DNA of 64,000 nucleotides from Antrihabitans auranticaus (GTDB lineage Bacteria > Actinomycetota > Actinomycetes > Mycobacteriales > Mycobacteriaceae): contig NZ_JAEMNW010000007.1 in NCBI RefSeq assembly GCF_016481275.1, forward strand, positions 1 to 64,000, given 5' to 3'. How positions within the stretch are numbered: position 1 is the first letter of the stretch; every line of letters starts with the position of its first letter. Under the pieces are notes generated by a model. That model was not told the DNA's origin, did no database searches, and saw only the letters and a program-made list of their open reading frames with translations. This document shows positions 43,183-52,058 of this stretch, one piece after another. A program made the position numbers and the translations under genes.

Positions 43183-44274
43183 ATGAGTGATTTGCCGACC
43201 GTGGGTGTGGAGGAGGAGTTCCTCCTTGTCCACCCGCAGTCCGGTTATCCGGCGCCCCGCAACAAGGAGGTCGCTGCCGCGGCCGCGGACACCGGGGTCG
43301 AGCTTCAGCTCGAGTTGACGACCTGCCAGGTCGAGACCACCTCGCCGGTTGCGACCAGCGCCGCGCAGTTGCGCAAGCAGCTCGTCGACCTTCGCAAGAC
43401 AGTGGTGAAAGCGGCGGAGACAGTCGGTGTCCGGGCATTGGCAGTCGCGGTTCCGCCCGATGAACACGACGAATTTCCTGTCACGGACACACCCCGCTAC
43501 CGGCGCATCGACGAGCGTTTCGGGGCGATCGCCCGCGAACAGGGCATTTGCGGATGTCACGTTCATGTCGAGATACCCGATGTCGAGGTGGCGATCCGCG
43601 TCAGCAATCACCTGCGGCCGTGGCTGCCGACCCTGCTTGCGCTGACAGCGAATTCGGCGGTGTACCGGGGAGTCGACACCGGATATGCGAGTTGGCGTTC
43701 GGTGCTCTGGTCGCGATGGCCGAGCGCCGGCCCGCCGCCCTACCTGCGGGATGCCGACCACCACCGTGCGATCGTCGAAATGATGCTCGCCAGTGGAGCG
43801 ATCGTCGACGACCGGATGATCTATTGGGACGTACGACTTTCGACGCACCTGCCGACCGTCGAAGTCAGAGTCAGCGATGTGCCGGCGACCGTCGACGAGA
43901 CCGTGCTGCTGGCCACGCTGGTGCGGGCCGCCGTGATCACCGCGATGCGGCAGATCGACGACGGGGAGGACGGCCCGCACGTCGCAGCAGAAATCCTGCG
44001 CGTGGCGTACTGGAAGGCAGCGCACGACGGCCTCACGGGTGACGCGATCGACGCCTTGGCAGGACGCGTAATCCCGGCTGCCGACATGGTCCGCACCCTC
44101 GTCGACCATGTCAGACCCGCACTCGAAGACCTCGGCGAATACCAGGAGACGACAGAACTGCTCGACTCGGTGCTTGCCAGAGGCAACGGCGCAGTAACCC
44201 AACGAAATGCCCTGCGTGAGCGCGGTGCGATCGCCGATGTTGTCGACGCCTGCGCGCACGCGACCAACTTGTGA
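43183..44274 (+). CDS. ybdK: YbdK-type carboxylate-amine ligase (GCS2 family)
   Basis: 363 residues. GVEEEFLLVHPQSG at residues 6-19, CGCHVHVEIPD, and NSAVYRGVDTGYASWRSVLW-type ligase core are family hallmarks. YbdK proteins have weak glutamate-cysteine ligase activity; the natural product is uncertain, and in mycolic actinobacteria glutathione is replaced by mycothiol. ATG at 43183. A GGGTAA lies ten bases ahead (43168-43173) but no GTTT accompanies it. CHAD gene follows in nine bases. Confidence 0.9.
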   Translation: MSDLPTVGVEEEFLLVHPQSGYPAPRNKEVAAAAADTGVELQLELTTCQVETTSPVATSAAQLRKQLVDLRKTVVKAAETVGVRALAVAVPPDEHDEFPVTDTPRYRRIDERFGAIAREQGICGCHVHVEIPDVEVAIRVSNHLRPWLPTLLALTANSAVYRGVDTGYASWRSVLWSRWPSAGPPPYLRDADHHRAIVEMMLASGAIVDDRMIYWDVRLSTHLPTVEVRVSDVPATVDETVLLATLVRAAVITAMRQIDDGEDGPHVAAEILRVAYWKAAHDGLTGDAIDALAGRVIPAADMVRTLVDHVRPALEDLGEYQETTELLDSVLARGNGAVTQRNALRERGAIADVVDACAHATNL

Positions 44275-44282
44275 GGACTTGA

Positions 44283-45149
44283 ATGACCGTCATCGAACAA
44301 CCCGCGAAGAAATCGAGCACCCCGCGGAGCGTGATAGGTGACTACCTCGGCGAGCAGATCGACAAGATCTTCGCCGGCGAGATGGCCCTGCGCCTCGGCG
44401 AAGACGCGGTCCACGCCACCCGTGTGGCGATCAGGCGACTGCGTAGCACGCTGCGCACACTGCAGCCGCTGTTCGATACTGCTGCGACGAAGCATCTCGA
44501 CTTGGAATTGCGCTGGTACGCAGACATATTGGGGCGCGCACGGGATGCGCAGGTGCAGCGCAAGCGCCTAGTGGCAGCGATCGAGGAGATACCGCCGGAG
44601 CTCGTGCTCGGGCCTGTCGTCAACCGCATTCGGCAGGACCTGTCCGCTGCCGAGGCCGAGGCATTGGCCGACGCCGCCGACGCTCGAACCGACGACAGAT
44701 ACGAGAACCTGATGGCCGCGCTGCGCGCCTGGGAAACCGAACCCCGGTTCGCCACTCGCGGCGTCGGAAAGAAGCGGTTGCGCAAGCGCGTAGAGAAAGC
44801 ATCTCGCAAGGCGCGCAAACGTTTATGGGGCGCGATCGAGGCGCCGGATTCCGAGGAAGAAATGCACCGCGCCCGCAAGTCGGCCAAGCGCGCACGCTAC
44901 GCCGCCGAGCTCGCAGTGCCCGTGTTCGGCAAGCGCGCACGGTCGACGATGAAGAGCCACAAGAAGGTTCAGCGTATTCTCGGCGAACATCACGACAGCG
45001 TCGTCTCCGCCGAGCTGATCCGGACACTGGCGGTGCGCGCCGGCACCGCACCCGGCGAGAACGGGTTCACCTACGGGCTCCTGTATGCCGGTCAGCGCCG
45101 CGCCGCGCACCTCGCGAGAGCCAAAGTGATCCGCCGCAGCTTTCGCTGA
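44283..45149 (+). CDS. CHAD-domain protein
   Basis: 288 residues. Conserved His/Arg/Lys-rich helices: EDAVHATRVAIRRLRSTLRT, RYADILGRARDAQV-like, MHRARKSAKRARYAAELAV and LGEHHDSVVS. CHAD domains bind inorganic polyphosphate through such basic helices. No CYTH (adenylate-cyclase/thiamine-triphosphatase-like) domain precedes it here. ATG at 44283, eight bases after ybdK, so the two are probably cotranscribed. Polyphosphate binding is family knowledge; a link with the convergent PPK2 at 45482 is inference. Confidence 0.93.
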   Translation: MTVIEQPAKKSSTPRSVIGDYLGEQIDKIFAGEMALRLGEDAVHATRVAIRRLRSTLRTLQPLFDTAATKHLDLELRWYADILGRARDAQVQRKRLVAAIEEIPPELVLGPVVNRIRQDLSAAEAEALADAADARTDDRYENLMAALRAWETEPRFATRGVGKKRLRKRVEKASRKARKRLWGAIEAPDSEEEMHRARKSAKRARYAAELAVPVFGKRARSTMKSHKKVQRILGEHHDSVVSAELIRTLAVRAGTAPGENGFTYGLLYAGQRRAAHLARAKVIRRSFR

Positions 45150-45210
45150 AGGGAGTTGTGAATACCCGATCGAGAATTCCTGAGCAGCAACGTTTCTCAG
45201 GGGGTGCCGG

Positions 45211-45236
45211 GTTTACCAGGAAGTTATTCCGGGTAA
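45211..45236 (+). promoter_or_regulatory. SigF-type promoter of the DUF6131 gene
   Basis: GTTT (45211-45214), 16-base spacer, GGGTAA (45231-45236). It ends 51 bases before the ATG at 45288. Confidence 0.85.
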
Positions 45237-45287
45237 ACCAGGAACAGGCCGGACGACGGTGTTCGGCCAATTCGAGTGAGGTGCACG

Positions 45288-45443
45288 ATGATCATTCTCG
45301 GCCTGGTTCTAGTCCTTGCCGGATTCATATTCGGCATATCCATCCTGACGACTGTCGGGATCATTCTCGTCGTTGTCGGCGCAATTCTTGCCGTACTCGG
45401 TTCCACCGGCCGCGCGGTCGGCGGTCGAGCGCATTACTACTGA
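45288..45443 (+). CDS. 51-residue DUF6131 membrane protein
   Basis: A short gene starting at ATG 45288 with GAGGTG upstream. The product has two hydrophobic segments (LGLVLVLAGFIFGISIL and VGIILVVVGAILAVLG) and the C-terminal GRAVGGRAHYY that characterises DUF6131. Function unknown. A SigF-type promoter sits directly upstream, making it a stress-induced small membrane protein by inference. Converges with ppk2 at 45482. Confidence 0.88.
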   Translation: MIILGLVLVLAGFIFGISILTTVGIILVVVGAILAVLGSTGRAVGGRAHYY

Positions 45444-45447
45444 GTTG

Positions 45448-45479
45448 GACCGCACCGAGGTTCGACCACACTGAGGTTC
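45448..45479. repeat. 16-base tandem repeat
   Basis: Two units GACCGCACCGAGGTTC and GACCACACTGAGGTTC, two mismatches, in the short gap between convergent DUF6131 and ppk2 genes. Too short for a hairpin terminator. Confidence 0.6.
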
Positions 45480-45481
45480 GG

Positions 45482-46339
45482 TCACGCTGACTCGAGTCGC
45501 CTCTTCTCCGCTTCGACGTCGAAGGTGGCGGGCGGCCAATCGAGGTTCAGCCGCTCCAGCGCATCGATCAAAAGTTCGGTGACTGCCAAGCGGCTGAACC
45601 ACTTTCGGTCTGCAGGCACGATGTGCCACGGCGCGATGTCGGTGGACGTCCTATCCAGCACGGCCTGGTAGGCCTCCTGGTAGGCCGGCCATAATTCGCG
45701 CTCGTCGACGTCGCGCGGGTTGTACTTCCAGTACTTGTCCGGCCGTTCGAGTCGCTCCATCAGGCGCTTCTTCTGCTCGTCGAGCGACACGAACAGGGCG
45801 ACCTTGACGATCGTGGTTCCGGACGCGGCGACCTCGCGTTCGAACTCGTTTATCTCGTCGTAGCGGGCCGACCACACCTCCGGCGGCACCAAGTTGTGCA
45901 CGCGGACGACCAGGACGTCCTCGTAGTGCGAGCGGTCGAACACCCCGATCTGCCCTCCCCGTGGGAGGGCTTTCCTGATGCGCCACAGGTAGTCGTGGCT
46001 CTTCTCCTCCTCGGTCGGCACCCCGAACGACGCGTGGTCCACGCCCTGCGGGTCGACTTGACCGATCACGTGCCGGACGATCCCGCCTTTTCCGGCGGTA
46101 TCCATGCCCTGCAGGACCAGCAGCACCGACCTGGTGTCACCCGAGCGCCCGTTCGCAAACAGCTTTTCCTGCAGGGCACCCACCACGGTGGCGCGCTCGA
46201 AAAGTAGCGCGGCTGCGGCCGCTTTGTCGCCGTTGAATCCTGGAGTTGCAGATGCATCGAGGCCGGCCAGGAGCTGACCGGGGGAGAACCGCAGCGCGCT
46301 ACCGGCCGGGGTTTGCCATCCGCTGCTTGCTTTCGACAT
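45482..46339 (-). CDS. ppk2: Second PPK2 family polyphosphate kinase
   Basis: 285 residues. Walker A QGMDTAGKGG (77-86), Walker B/lid IGVFDRSHYEDVLVVRVHNL (131-150), and KVALFVSLDEQKKRLMERL. FDRSHYEDV and VDPQGVDHASFGVP are unlike the DRSWYNRAGVE type at 1821 and suggest a different PPK2 subclass with different nucleotide preference. It follows the methyltransferase gene by 22 bases on the same strand, so it may be the last gene of a DUF4873-SDR-methyltransferase-ppk2 unit. Confidence 0.95.
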   Translation of the reverse strand: MSKASSGWQTPAGSALRFSPGQLLAGLDASATPGFNGDKAAAAALLFERATVVGALQEKLFANGRSGDTRSVLLVLQGMDTAGKGGIVRHVIGQVDPQGVDHASFGVPTEEEKSHDYLWRIRKALPRGGQIGVFDRSHYEDVLVVRVHNLVPPEVWSARYDEINEFEREVAASGTTIVKVALFVSLDEQKKRLMERLERPDKYWKYNPRDVDERELWPAYQEAYQAVLDRTSTDIAPWHIVPADRKWFSRLAVTELLIDALERLNLDWPPATFDVEAEKRRLESA

Positions 46340-46361
46340 GTGTGGACTGTGCCATACAGAG

Positions 46362-47135
46362 TCAGCCCGCGGGCTTGGTCGCCGTCACGAATTGGGCGAC
46401 GCCGTGGATCTCCTGCTCGATCTCGGTCAGTCCGGCGTCGGCGAAGATGTCGGTGAACGTCGTGCGATCGAACATTCGGACACCGACGGTCCTGGCGCCG
46501 AGCGTCAGCGGCGTGCTGATGAGCGGATGCTCGCGGGTATAGCTCGTCATGATCGCGATACGGCCGCCCGGCGCGAGCACGCGGATGAGTTCGACAACCA
46601 CGGTCAGCGGTTCGGGCACGAGATACAGCGCCGCATAGCAGCAGACAGCATCGAACGTGCCATCGTCGAACGGCAGATTCCGGGCGTCGCCGCGCACGTA
46701 TGCCGCGGTGCCGCTGCGGTTCTCGCGCGCCGCCTGCAGCAGCATCGGTCGCGAGATGTCGAACCCGATCGCGATGCCCTGATCCGACAGCGCCGCGCCG
46801 AGACTCTTGGTGAAGTTGCCGGGTCCGCAGGCGACGTCGAGGACTTTCTTGTCGTCACGCAGCCGCAGATCCTTGACCGCTTTGGCGCGCTCGTCCATTC
46901 CGGACAGACCGTAGAAGCCGAGCGCAGCAACGCCGACCGGTCGCCACAGCCGCTCGTAGATGGCCGCGACGAACTTGCTGTTCATCGCGCGCTGCGCTGC
47001 AGTCGGCTGCGGTGCCTCGACGGGGCCGATCAGGTCGATGAAGCCCTCGTTCGATGCGGCTCGTGCGGCCTGTGCTGCCGGGCGCAGAAGGATTCGAGCA
47101 CGGTCGAGCGCGCCGTCGACGCTGGAAATGCTCAC
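46362..47135 (-). CDS. Class I SAM-dependent methyltransferase
   Basis: 257 residues. SAM motif VLDVACGPGNFTKSL near residue 105, acidic IGFDISRPM, AAYVRGDARNLPFDDGTFDAV, and post-motif VLAPGGRIAIMT. The pattern is like lipid or quinone C/O-methyltransferases. I chose GTG at 47135, which overlaps the SDR stop (GTGA). Substrate unknown. Confidence 0.9.
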   Translation of the reverse strand: MSISSVDGALDRARILLRPAAQAARAASNEGFIDLIGPVEAPQPTAAQRAMNSKFVAAIYERLWRPVGVAALGFYGLSGMDERAKAVKDLRLRDDKKVLDVACGPGNFTKSLGAALSDQGIAIGFDISRPMLLQAARENRSGTAAYVRGDARNLPFDDGTFDAVCCYAALYLVPEPLTVVVELIRVLAPGGRIAIMTSYTREHPLISTPLTLGARTVGVRMFDRTTFTDIFADAGLTEIEQEIHGVAQFVTATKPAG

Positions 47136-48106
47136 GGCGCGACGACGTTTCCGCGGCCAAGCTCGCCGTAGGTCGCGCCCGTCAGTTCGACAGACTTCTC
47201 CCACAGTCCGGCAGCTTTGTCCTCGTCGCGGGCGCGCCGGGTCCGTGGCGAGCGGCGGACCGGTCCCTTCATTCCGTTGAAGTCGTTGGGGCCCAGGTAG
47301 TCGTCGTTGCGGACGTCGGGCATCGTCGCGGCATAGAGCTGGCTCAGCGCCCCCGACTTCTCGTCGGTGCCGACAACCCGGAGGCCCAGATGCATTGCGG
47401 GCAGCGCACCCGGAACACGGGGCACCATCGAGTCGAAAAGATTGGTCGCAGCGACGCCGGGGTGTGCAGCGACTGCCAGCAGTGGCAGCCCTGCCGCTGC
47501 GCTACGTCGCGCTAGCTCGGCACTGAACAGCAGGTTTGCAAGCTTGGACTGGCTGTAGGCACCCATCCGCGTGTATCGGCGATTCTCGAAGAACAGGTCG
47601 TCGAGGCGGATCGTGCCCTGGCGGTGCGCGATGCTCGCCAGCGTGACCACGCGTGGTGCGGGCGCTTTGAGCAGTGCCCCGAGCACGCCGTCGGTGAACG
47701 CGAAATGACCCAGATGATTTGTGCCGATCTGCATTTCGAAGCCATCGGAGGTGTGCGCGAACGGAATCGCCATGACGCCGGCGTTGTTTATCAGAACGTC
47801 GATGTGGGGGACCGCTGCCGTGACTTCTGCTGCTGCCGATCGAATCGACGCGAGGTCGGCAAGGTCGAGCGGGATCAGCCGATGGTCAGCGGCCGGGCCG
47901 GCTCCGCGGATCTGCTCGAGCGCAGACTTGCCGGTCGTCTGGTTGCGGCACGCGAGCAGAACTTGCGCACCCGCACCGGCCAGCGCTGTCGCGGATTTCA
48001 ACCCGAGACCGTTGTTCGCACCGGTGATGAGTATCGTCCGGCCGGTCTGGTCCGGAATGTCGTCGACCTGGAATTTCTTGTGCGCCAATGCACTTTCCTT
48101 GGTCAT
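47132..48106 (-). CDS. Short-chain dehydrogenase, retinol-dehydrogenase-like
   Basis: 324 residues. Cofactor motif TGANNGLG (about 29-36), NNAGVM, catalytic Ser in TLASIAHRQG and YSQSKLAN with Tyr and Lys. Extended C-terminus with a basic RRSPRTRRARDED segment. ATG at 48106 overlaps the DUF4873 stop (ATGA). Part of a coupled four-gene unit. Substrate unknown. Confidence 0.93.
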   Translation of the reverse strand: MTKESALAHKKFQVDDIPDQTGRTILITGANNGLGLKSATALAGAGAQVLLACRNQTTGKSALEQIRGAGPAADHRLIPLDLADLASIRSAAAEVTAAVPHIDVLINNAGVMAIPFAHTSDGFEMQIGTNHLGHFAFTDGVLGALLKAPAPRVVTLASIAHRQGTIRLDDLFFENRRYTRMGAYSQSKLANLLFSAELARRSAAAGLPLLAVAAHPGVAATNLFDSMVPRVPGALPAMHLGLRVVGTDEKSGALSQLYAATMPDVRNDDYLGPNDFNGMKGPVRRSPRTRRARDEDKAAGLWEKSVELTGATYGELGRGNVVAP

Positions 48107-48444
48107 TCACTAGCCTCTCGGTCTTGTGCTTCGACTTCTTCGAGCGTTTTGGGGAGGTAGTAGGGCGGCTGACCGTTGCCCTCCACCCGGTATCGGCCCC
48201 AGAGATCGCGGTCGCTCACAGTGACAGGTGCCGACCCGGTTGGCGTCTCGAGGGTTCCGGTTGCGCGCTTGCCGCCGACCAGTTCGTCGAGCGCTTCGCT
48301 CGGCCGCAGTCGCCCGTACCAGTGGTACCGGCCGTCGACCGGCGCAAAGTTGCCCCGCAGATCCGCCTCGACGTCGACCGTGCCGCCGTCCAACTGCAAT
48401 GTCACCGGACCGGTGTAGTCGGATTCGTCTGCGGCTTCGGACAT
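48103..48444 (-). CDS. DUF4873 protein
   Basis: 113 residues, soluble and beta-rich. YTGPVTLQLDGGTVDVEADL, GNFAPVDGRYHWYGRL match DUF4873, often found next to or fused with flavin monooxygenases and SDRs in actinobacteria. Starts nine bases after the TetR stop; couples to the SDR by ATGA overlap. Function unknown. Confidence 0.88.
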   Translation of the reverse strand: MSEAADESDYTGPVTLQLDGGTVDVEADLRGNFAPVDGRYHWYGRLRPSEALDELVGGKRATGTLETPTGSAPVTVSDRDLWGRYRVEGNGQPPYYLPKTLEEVEAQDREASE

Positions 48445-48453
48445 CGGTGCTCC

Positions 48454-49203
48454 TTACGTTCGCGCCGAGAGAGCAACGTGAAGGGGCTGATCGTGATCGA
48501 TCGTGATTCCGGCCAGCCCGCTGGCGGCGTCGATCATGCCCTGCACGAGACCGCTGAGGTAGCGGACGAACTCATCGTCGGGCAGTGGGCGCTCGCGCGC
48601 CTCGTTCGGGCCGATCCACCAGTCGGTGGCCGACGCGACCGCACCGAAGATCGAGAACGCGACGAGTTCGGCCCGCGTCACGTCGACCTGTGGACTGTCG
48701 AGTGTCTCGGCGAAGAGGGTGGCGATCCGGCGCGCGGAATCCTGCGCGGCCTGCAACGCGCGCTCGGACTCGTCACCCTGGCGCGTGAAGTGGCCGTGCA
48801 CGAGAAACCGGAACAGGTTCGGGTTCTCGGTCACGATCAGCACGTACTCGGCGGCGCACCGCCTGGTGAGTTCGGCCATCGGGTCGGAGACGAGGTTGAT
48901 GCTTCCGAGGGTGCGGGTCCAGAGCGTGGTCTGCACGTGCGCGACGATCGCGGCGTAGAGGTCGAGTTTGTTCTCGAAATGCCGGTACAGCTTGGGCTTC
49001 GCCGCGCCGGCCTCGCGCGCGATGTCGTCCATGCTGACCTCCGGACCGAACCTCGCGATCGCCCGAACAGCTGCTTCGACGAACTCTGCCCGTACCTGTT
49101 TTCGGTGTTCGCGCCACCGTTCGGTCCGAGCGTCGACGCGGCTGTTTCCAGCCGCGTCGGCGTCGGTTCGCTGGCGCTTGGCACCGTGCGTGAGTCGGGT
49201 CAC
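48454..49203 (-). CDS. TetR family regulator
   Basis: 249 residues. A basic N-terminal extension precedes the helix-turn-helix (RAEFVEAAVRAIARFGPEVS, MDDIAREAGAAKPKLYRHFE, about 38-85). GTG start at 49203. A pair of GGTACC elements lies just upstream (49212-49234), likely its operator. First gene of a run into DUF4873-SDR-methyltransferase-ppk2, so it may autoregulate that unit. Confidence 0.92.
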   Translation of the reverse strand: MTRLTHGAKRQRTDADAAGNSRVDARTERWREHRKQVRAEFVEAAVRAIARFGPEVSMDDIAREAGAAKPKLYRHFENKLDLYAAIVAHVQTTLWTRTLGSINLVSDPMAELTRRCAAEYVLIVTENPNLFRFLVHGHFTRQGDESERALQAAQDSARRIATLFAETLDSPQVDVTRAELVAFSIFGAVASATDWWIGPNEARERPLPDDEFVRYLSGLVQGMIDAASGLAGITIDHDQPLHVALSART

Positions 49204-49211
49204 ACCCCGGA

Positions 49212-49234
49212 TGGTACCTAATACTCTTGGTACC
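49212..49234. promoter_or_regulatory. Putative TetR operator
   Basis: Two GGTACC palindromes (49213-49218 and 49229-49234) separated by ten bases, 16 bases centre to centre, between the TetR gene and the next upstream gene. Both are preceded by T, so it reads also as a direct repeat TGGTACC. Confidence 0.55.
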
Positions 49235-49243
49235 GGCTAAGGA

Positions 49244-50491
49244 CTAGCTCAATCGCTCCACCGACAGCTTCATCCCGGCCGCGCGATAGCGGTCGGGCAG
49301 GGTGTCGCCCATGACCGTTGCCGGAGTGACGATTCCGGCGAGGTCGGCGAGGTTGTCGTCGAACGCGAGCGACAACCCGCATTCGCCGAGCAGCACTGCG
49401 GTCGCCTTGTAACCGGGATCGCCCTGGGCGGTGAACGTTGCGCGGTACTTGGCGCCCGACGTCGTGCGCGAGAAGGTCTGCATCGTGAAAAAGCCACTGT
49501 CCCGCGTCTTTTCGCTCGGACCCGTGCCTGGTTTCGGCAGCACCCGATCGAGAATCTTCTTGCCGAATCCGCGCGACATGAGAACACCGAGCACCGATGT
49601 CGCGACTATTCCACCCGTCATACCCGCGGCGATCGCCGGCGCGACCACCGACTTTCCGACGCTCATCACCTCGGTGTAGCGGAAGTTCTTGCCATATGCC
49701 CAGCCGAGCAGAGAGTTGCTGCGCCGCACGATCTTTCCGTTGTGCATCGCCATGATGAAGGTGCCGACCCAGCCATCCAGGCTCGGATCGATCGAACTCG
49801 CGCGGGCGGTGGCAACGTCGGTCTGCCGTCCCAGGTCGGGTTCGAGGGCGCGGTCCGGGCTCAGCGAATACGGGTCGGTGACGACACTGCGCTTGGCCGG
49901 ATTCTCGGCGATCGCCTCCATCATCGCGCGACCGGAATCGATGGTGCCGCCACTCGCACCGCCCTTGATCTTCGCGACCAGAGTGGTGTTCTCCAACTCC
50001 CCGGTGTTGTCGGCGAGGGCCTGCTTGTAGATCAGGTAGACGTTCAGATCCGAAGGGACGGAATCGAAGCCGGCCGAGTTGACGATCTTCGCACCCGACT
50101 CGACGGCGGCGTCGTGGTAGCGGTCGATGCACTCGCGAATGAACATCGGTTCGCCCGTGAGATCCGCGTAGTGGGTTCCCGCCTGCGCACAGGCCTCGAC
50201 GAGCGGCAGGCCGTAGCGCAGGTACGGGCCGACCGTCGTGACGACGACCTTCGTCGACGAGGCCATCGCGTCGAGGTCGGCCTGCTTGGTGGAGTCTGCG
50301 ACGACGAGTTCCCACTGTGCGGCCGCGGCGCCGAGCTCGTCGCGAACGGCCTCGAGCTTCGCGCGTGAGCGTCCCGCGAGCGCGATCCGTGCCTGCTCGG
50401 GAGCCGCTTTCGCGAGGTACTGGGCGGTGAGCTTACCTACGAAACCTGTTGCCCCGAATAGAACAATGTCGAAATCGCGTTCCGCGACCAT
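49244..50491 (-). CDS. Saccharopine-dehydrogenase-like trans-acting enoyl reductase
   Basis: 415 residues. N-terminal Rossmann GATGFVGKLTAQYLA, VVTTVGPYLRYG, THYADLTGEPMFIRECID and NSAGFDSVPSDLNVYL match Rv2449c/Rv2953-type proteins, which reduce enoyl groups during lipid (phenolphthiocerol-like) assembly or act in unknown lipid steps. A possible hydrophobic middle segment (VVAPAIAAGMTGGIVATSVL) may attach it to the membrane. Stands 37 bases downstream of the ABC1 gene on the same strand. Confidence 0.88.
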   Translation of the reverse strand: MVAERDFDIVLFGATGFVGKLTAQYLAKAAPEQARIALAGRSRAKLEAVRDELGAAAAQWELVVADSTKQADLDAMASSTKVVVTTVGPYLRYGLPLVEACAQAGTHYADLTGEPMFIRECIDRYHDAAVESGAKIVNSAGFDSVPSDLNVYLIYKQALADNTGELENTTLVAKIKGGASGGTIDSGRAMMEAIAENPAKRSVVTDPYSLSPDRALEPDLGRQTDVATARASSIDPSLDGWVGTFIMAMHNGKIVRRSNSLLGWAYGKNFRYTEVMSVGKSVVAPAIAAGMTGGIVATSVLGVLMSRGFGKKILDRVLPKPGTGPSEKTRDSGFFTMQTFSRTTSGAKYRATFTAQGDPGYKATAVLLGECGLSLAFDDNLADLAGIVTPATVMGDTLPDRYRAAGMKLSVERLS

Positions 50492-50528
50492 GCTTCTCCG
50501 ATCGAGAGATTCAGTGTGCTCGAGAGAT

Positions 50529-51920
50529 TCAGTGTGTTTTGAGTTCGGCCTTGCGAGCGAGTTGCCACTGCTCGTTCTGCTTGCCGAGTTCGGTGGCCGG
50601 CGGCTCGCCGTACAGCCATTCGCGCGCGATGAGGTGCCAGTTCGCGGTCGAATTGAGCTGCCCGAGAACGCCGAACGTCAGGAAGTCGGCGCGCCGGGAA
50701 AAGAGGTGCTCTGGCGGGAGGTTCTGCAGCTTCATGCCACCGAACTCCGATTGGCGCGGGTCGACCGCCAACAAGAATGCGCCGCTGGCAAGTTCGGGAG
50801 TGATCTCGAGGTCCTGGTCGACGAGGCACCAGCCCGACCCCGCGTATACGTAGTCGAGGCATTCGTCGACGGTCACCTTGGCTGTCTTCTTGATGACGCC
50901 GCGCTTGACCATCAACTTGTAGAGGTCCTCCCCGCGATCTTCCGCGGCTGCGCGCAAACAGGATGCTTCGAACTCGACGTGTTCGGGGTCCATCGTGTTG
51001 AACAAGCCGAAATCGAGGAAACTCACGCGCCCGTCCGCGCCGACGAGGACGTTTCCGGGGTGCGGATCGCCGCAGAACTCGTAGTTGACGAACATCGACC
51101 CGACGTAGAACCGGTAGATGATCTCGCCGATCCGGTCACGCTCGGCCTTCGGCAGGACCCGGATCTGTTCGAAGCCGATGCCTTCGATGTAATCGGTGAC
51201 GAGGACCCGTCGACCGCACAGCTCGGGGATGCTCGTCGGCACGAAGATGAACGGATGGTCTGCGAACTCCTCCGCGACCCGCTGCTGGGTGGCAGCTTCG
51301 GCCGGATAGTCGAGCTCTCGCTCGAGATTGCGGCCGAGTTCTTCGAGCAGTGCCGGAGTGATCCACGGAATGATCGCCTGGAGGAACTTGGCGAACATCG
51401 TGAGGTTCTTCAGATCGGCGCGCACGGCCGCTTCGATGCCCGGATACTGCACCTTCACCGCGACGACGCGACCGTCGTGCAACTTCGCCCGGTATACCTG
51501 CCCGATGGACGCCGCCGCGATCGCGTGCTCGTCGAAATCGGCGAAGATCGCGTCGAGGGGCTTACCCAGATCCTCTTCGATGACCCGTCGCATCGCGCTG
51601 AACGACGTGGTAGGTGCGCTGTCGCGCAGGACCGCCAGCTTCTGCTGAAACGTTTCGCGGTGGCTCGGTGGCACCAGATCCATGTCGAGAATCGACAGCA
51701 TCTGGCCGAGCTTCATTGCTACGCCCTTCATGCTGCCGAGAACGGCGACAACCTGTTCGGCTGCACGAATGGTCGATTCTTCGGCCAACTTCTGGCGCAC
51801 TTCTTCGGACCGCCCGAGCATTTCCACGCGAGTGCGCTGACTGCGTAGCAACTGCGTCGCAGCTACGACGCCGAGCTTCGATCCACGGGCCAACCTCGAT
51901 GTCGGAACCCTTCTAGCCAT
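50529..51920 (-). CDS. ABC1/UbiB-like atypical kinase
   Basis: 463 residues. The ABC1 signature KxGQ is present as VAMKLGQMLSILDMDL, followed by the Ala-rich AAASIGQVYRAKL loop that replaces the glycine loop, VAVKVQYPG (Lys), FCGDPHPGNVL catalytic loop and FLDFGLFNTMD. Family members act in quinone or lipid homeostasis, with ATPase activity. I chose ATG at 51920 because GGAGG lies eight bases ahead; the longer frame overlaps upstream control sequence. Confidence 0.93.
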   Translation of the reverse strand: MARRVPTSRLARGSKLGVVAATQLLRSQRTRVEMLGRSEEVRQKLAEESTIRAAEQVVAVLGSMKGVAMKLGQMLSILDMDLVPPSHRETFQQKLAVLRDSAPTTSFSAMRRVIEEDLGKPLDAIFADFDEHAIAAASIGQVYRAKLHDGRVVAVKVQYPGIEAAVRADLKNLTMFAKFLQAIIPWITPALLEELGRNLERELDYPAEAATQQRVAEEFADHPFIFVPTSIPELCGRRVLVTDYIEGIGFEQIRVLPKAERDRIGEIIYRFYVGSMFVNYEFCGDPHPGNVLVGADGRVSFLDFGLFNTMDPEHVEFEASCLRAAAEDRGEDLYKLMVKRGVIKKTAKVTVDECLDYVYAGSGWCLVDQDLEITPELASGAFLLAVDPRQSEFGGMKLQNLPPEHLFSRRADFLTFGVLGQLNSTANWHLIAREWLYGEPPATELGKQNEQWQLARKAELKTH

Positions 51921-52058
51921 TGACGAACCTCCGCTTCTGATCCTCGCACGACGATGGCGCCGATCGGATGCATCAGTGCGTTCGATTGGCGGCAAGTGCG
52001 CGGTCGCCCTCATTCTTACTCGAGAGTCAGACCGGTGCGTGGTACGGGTTGCCTACGA

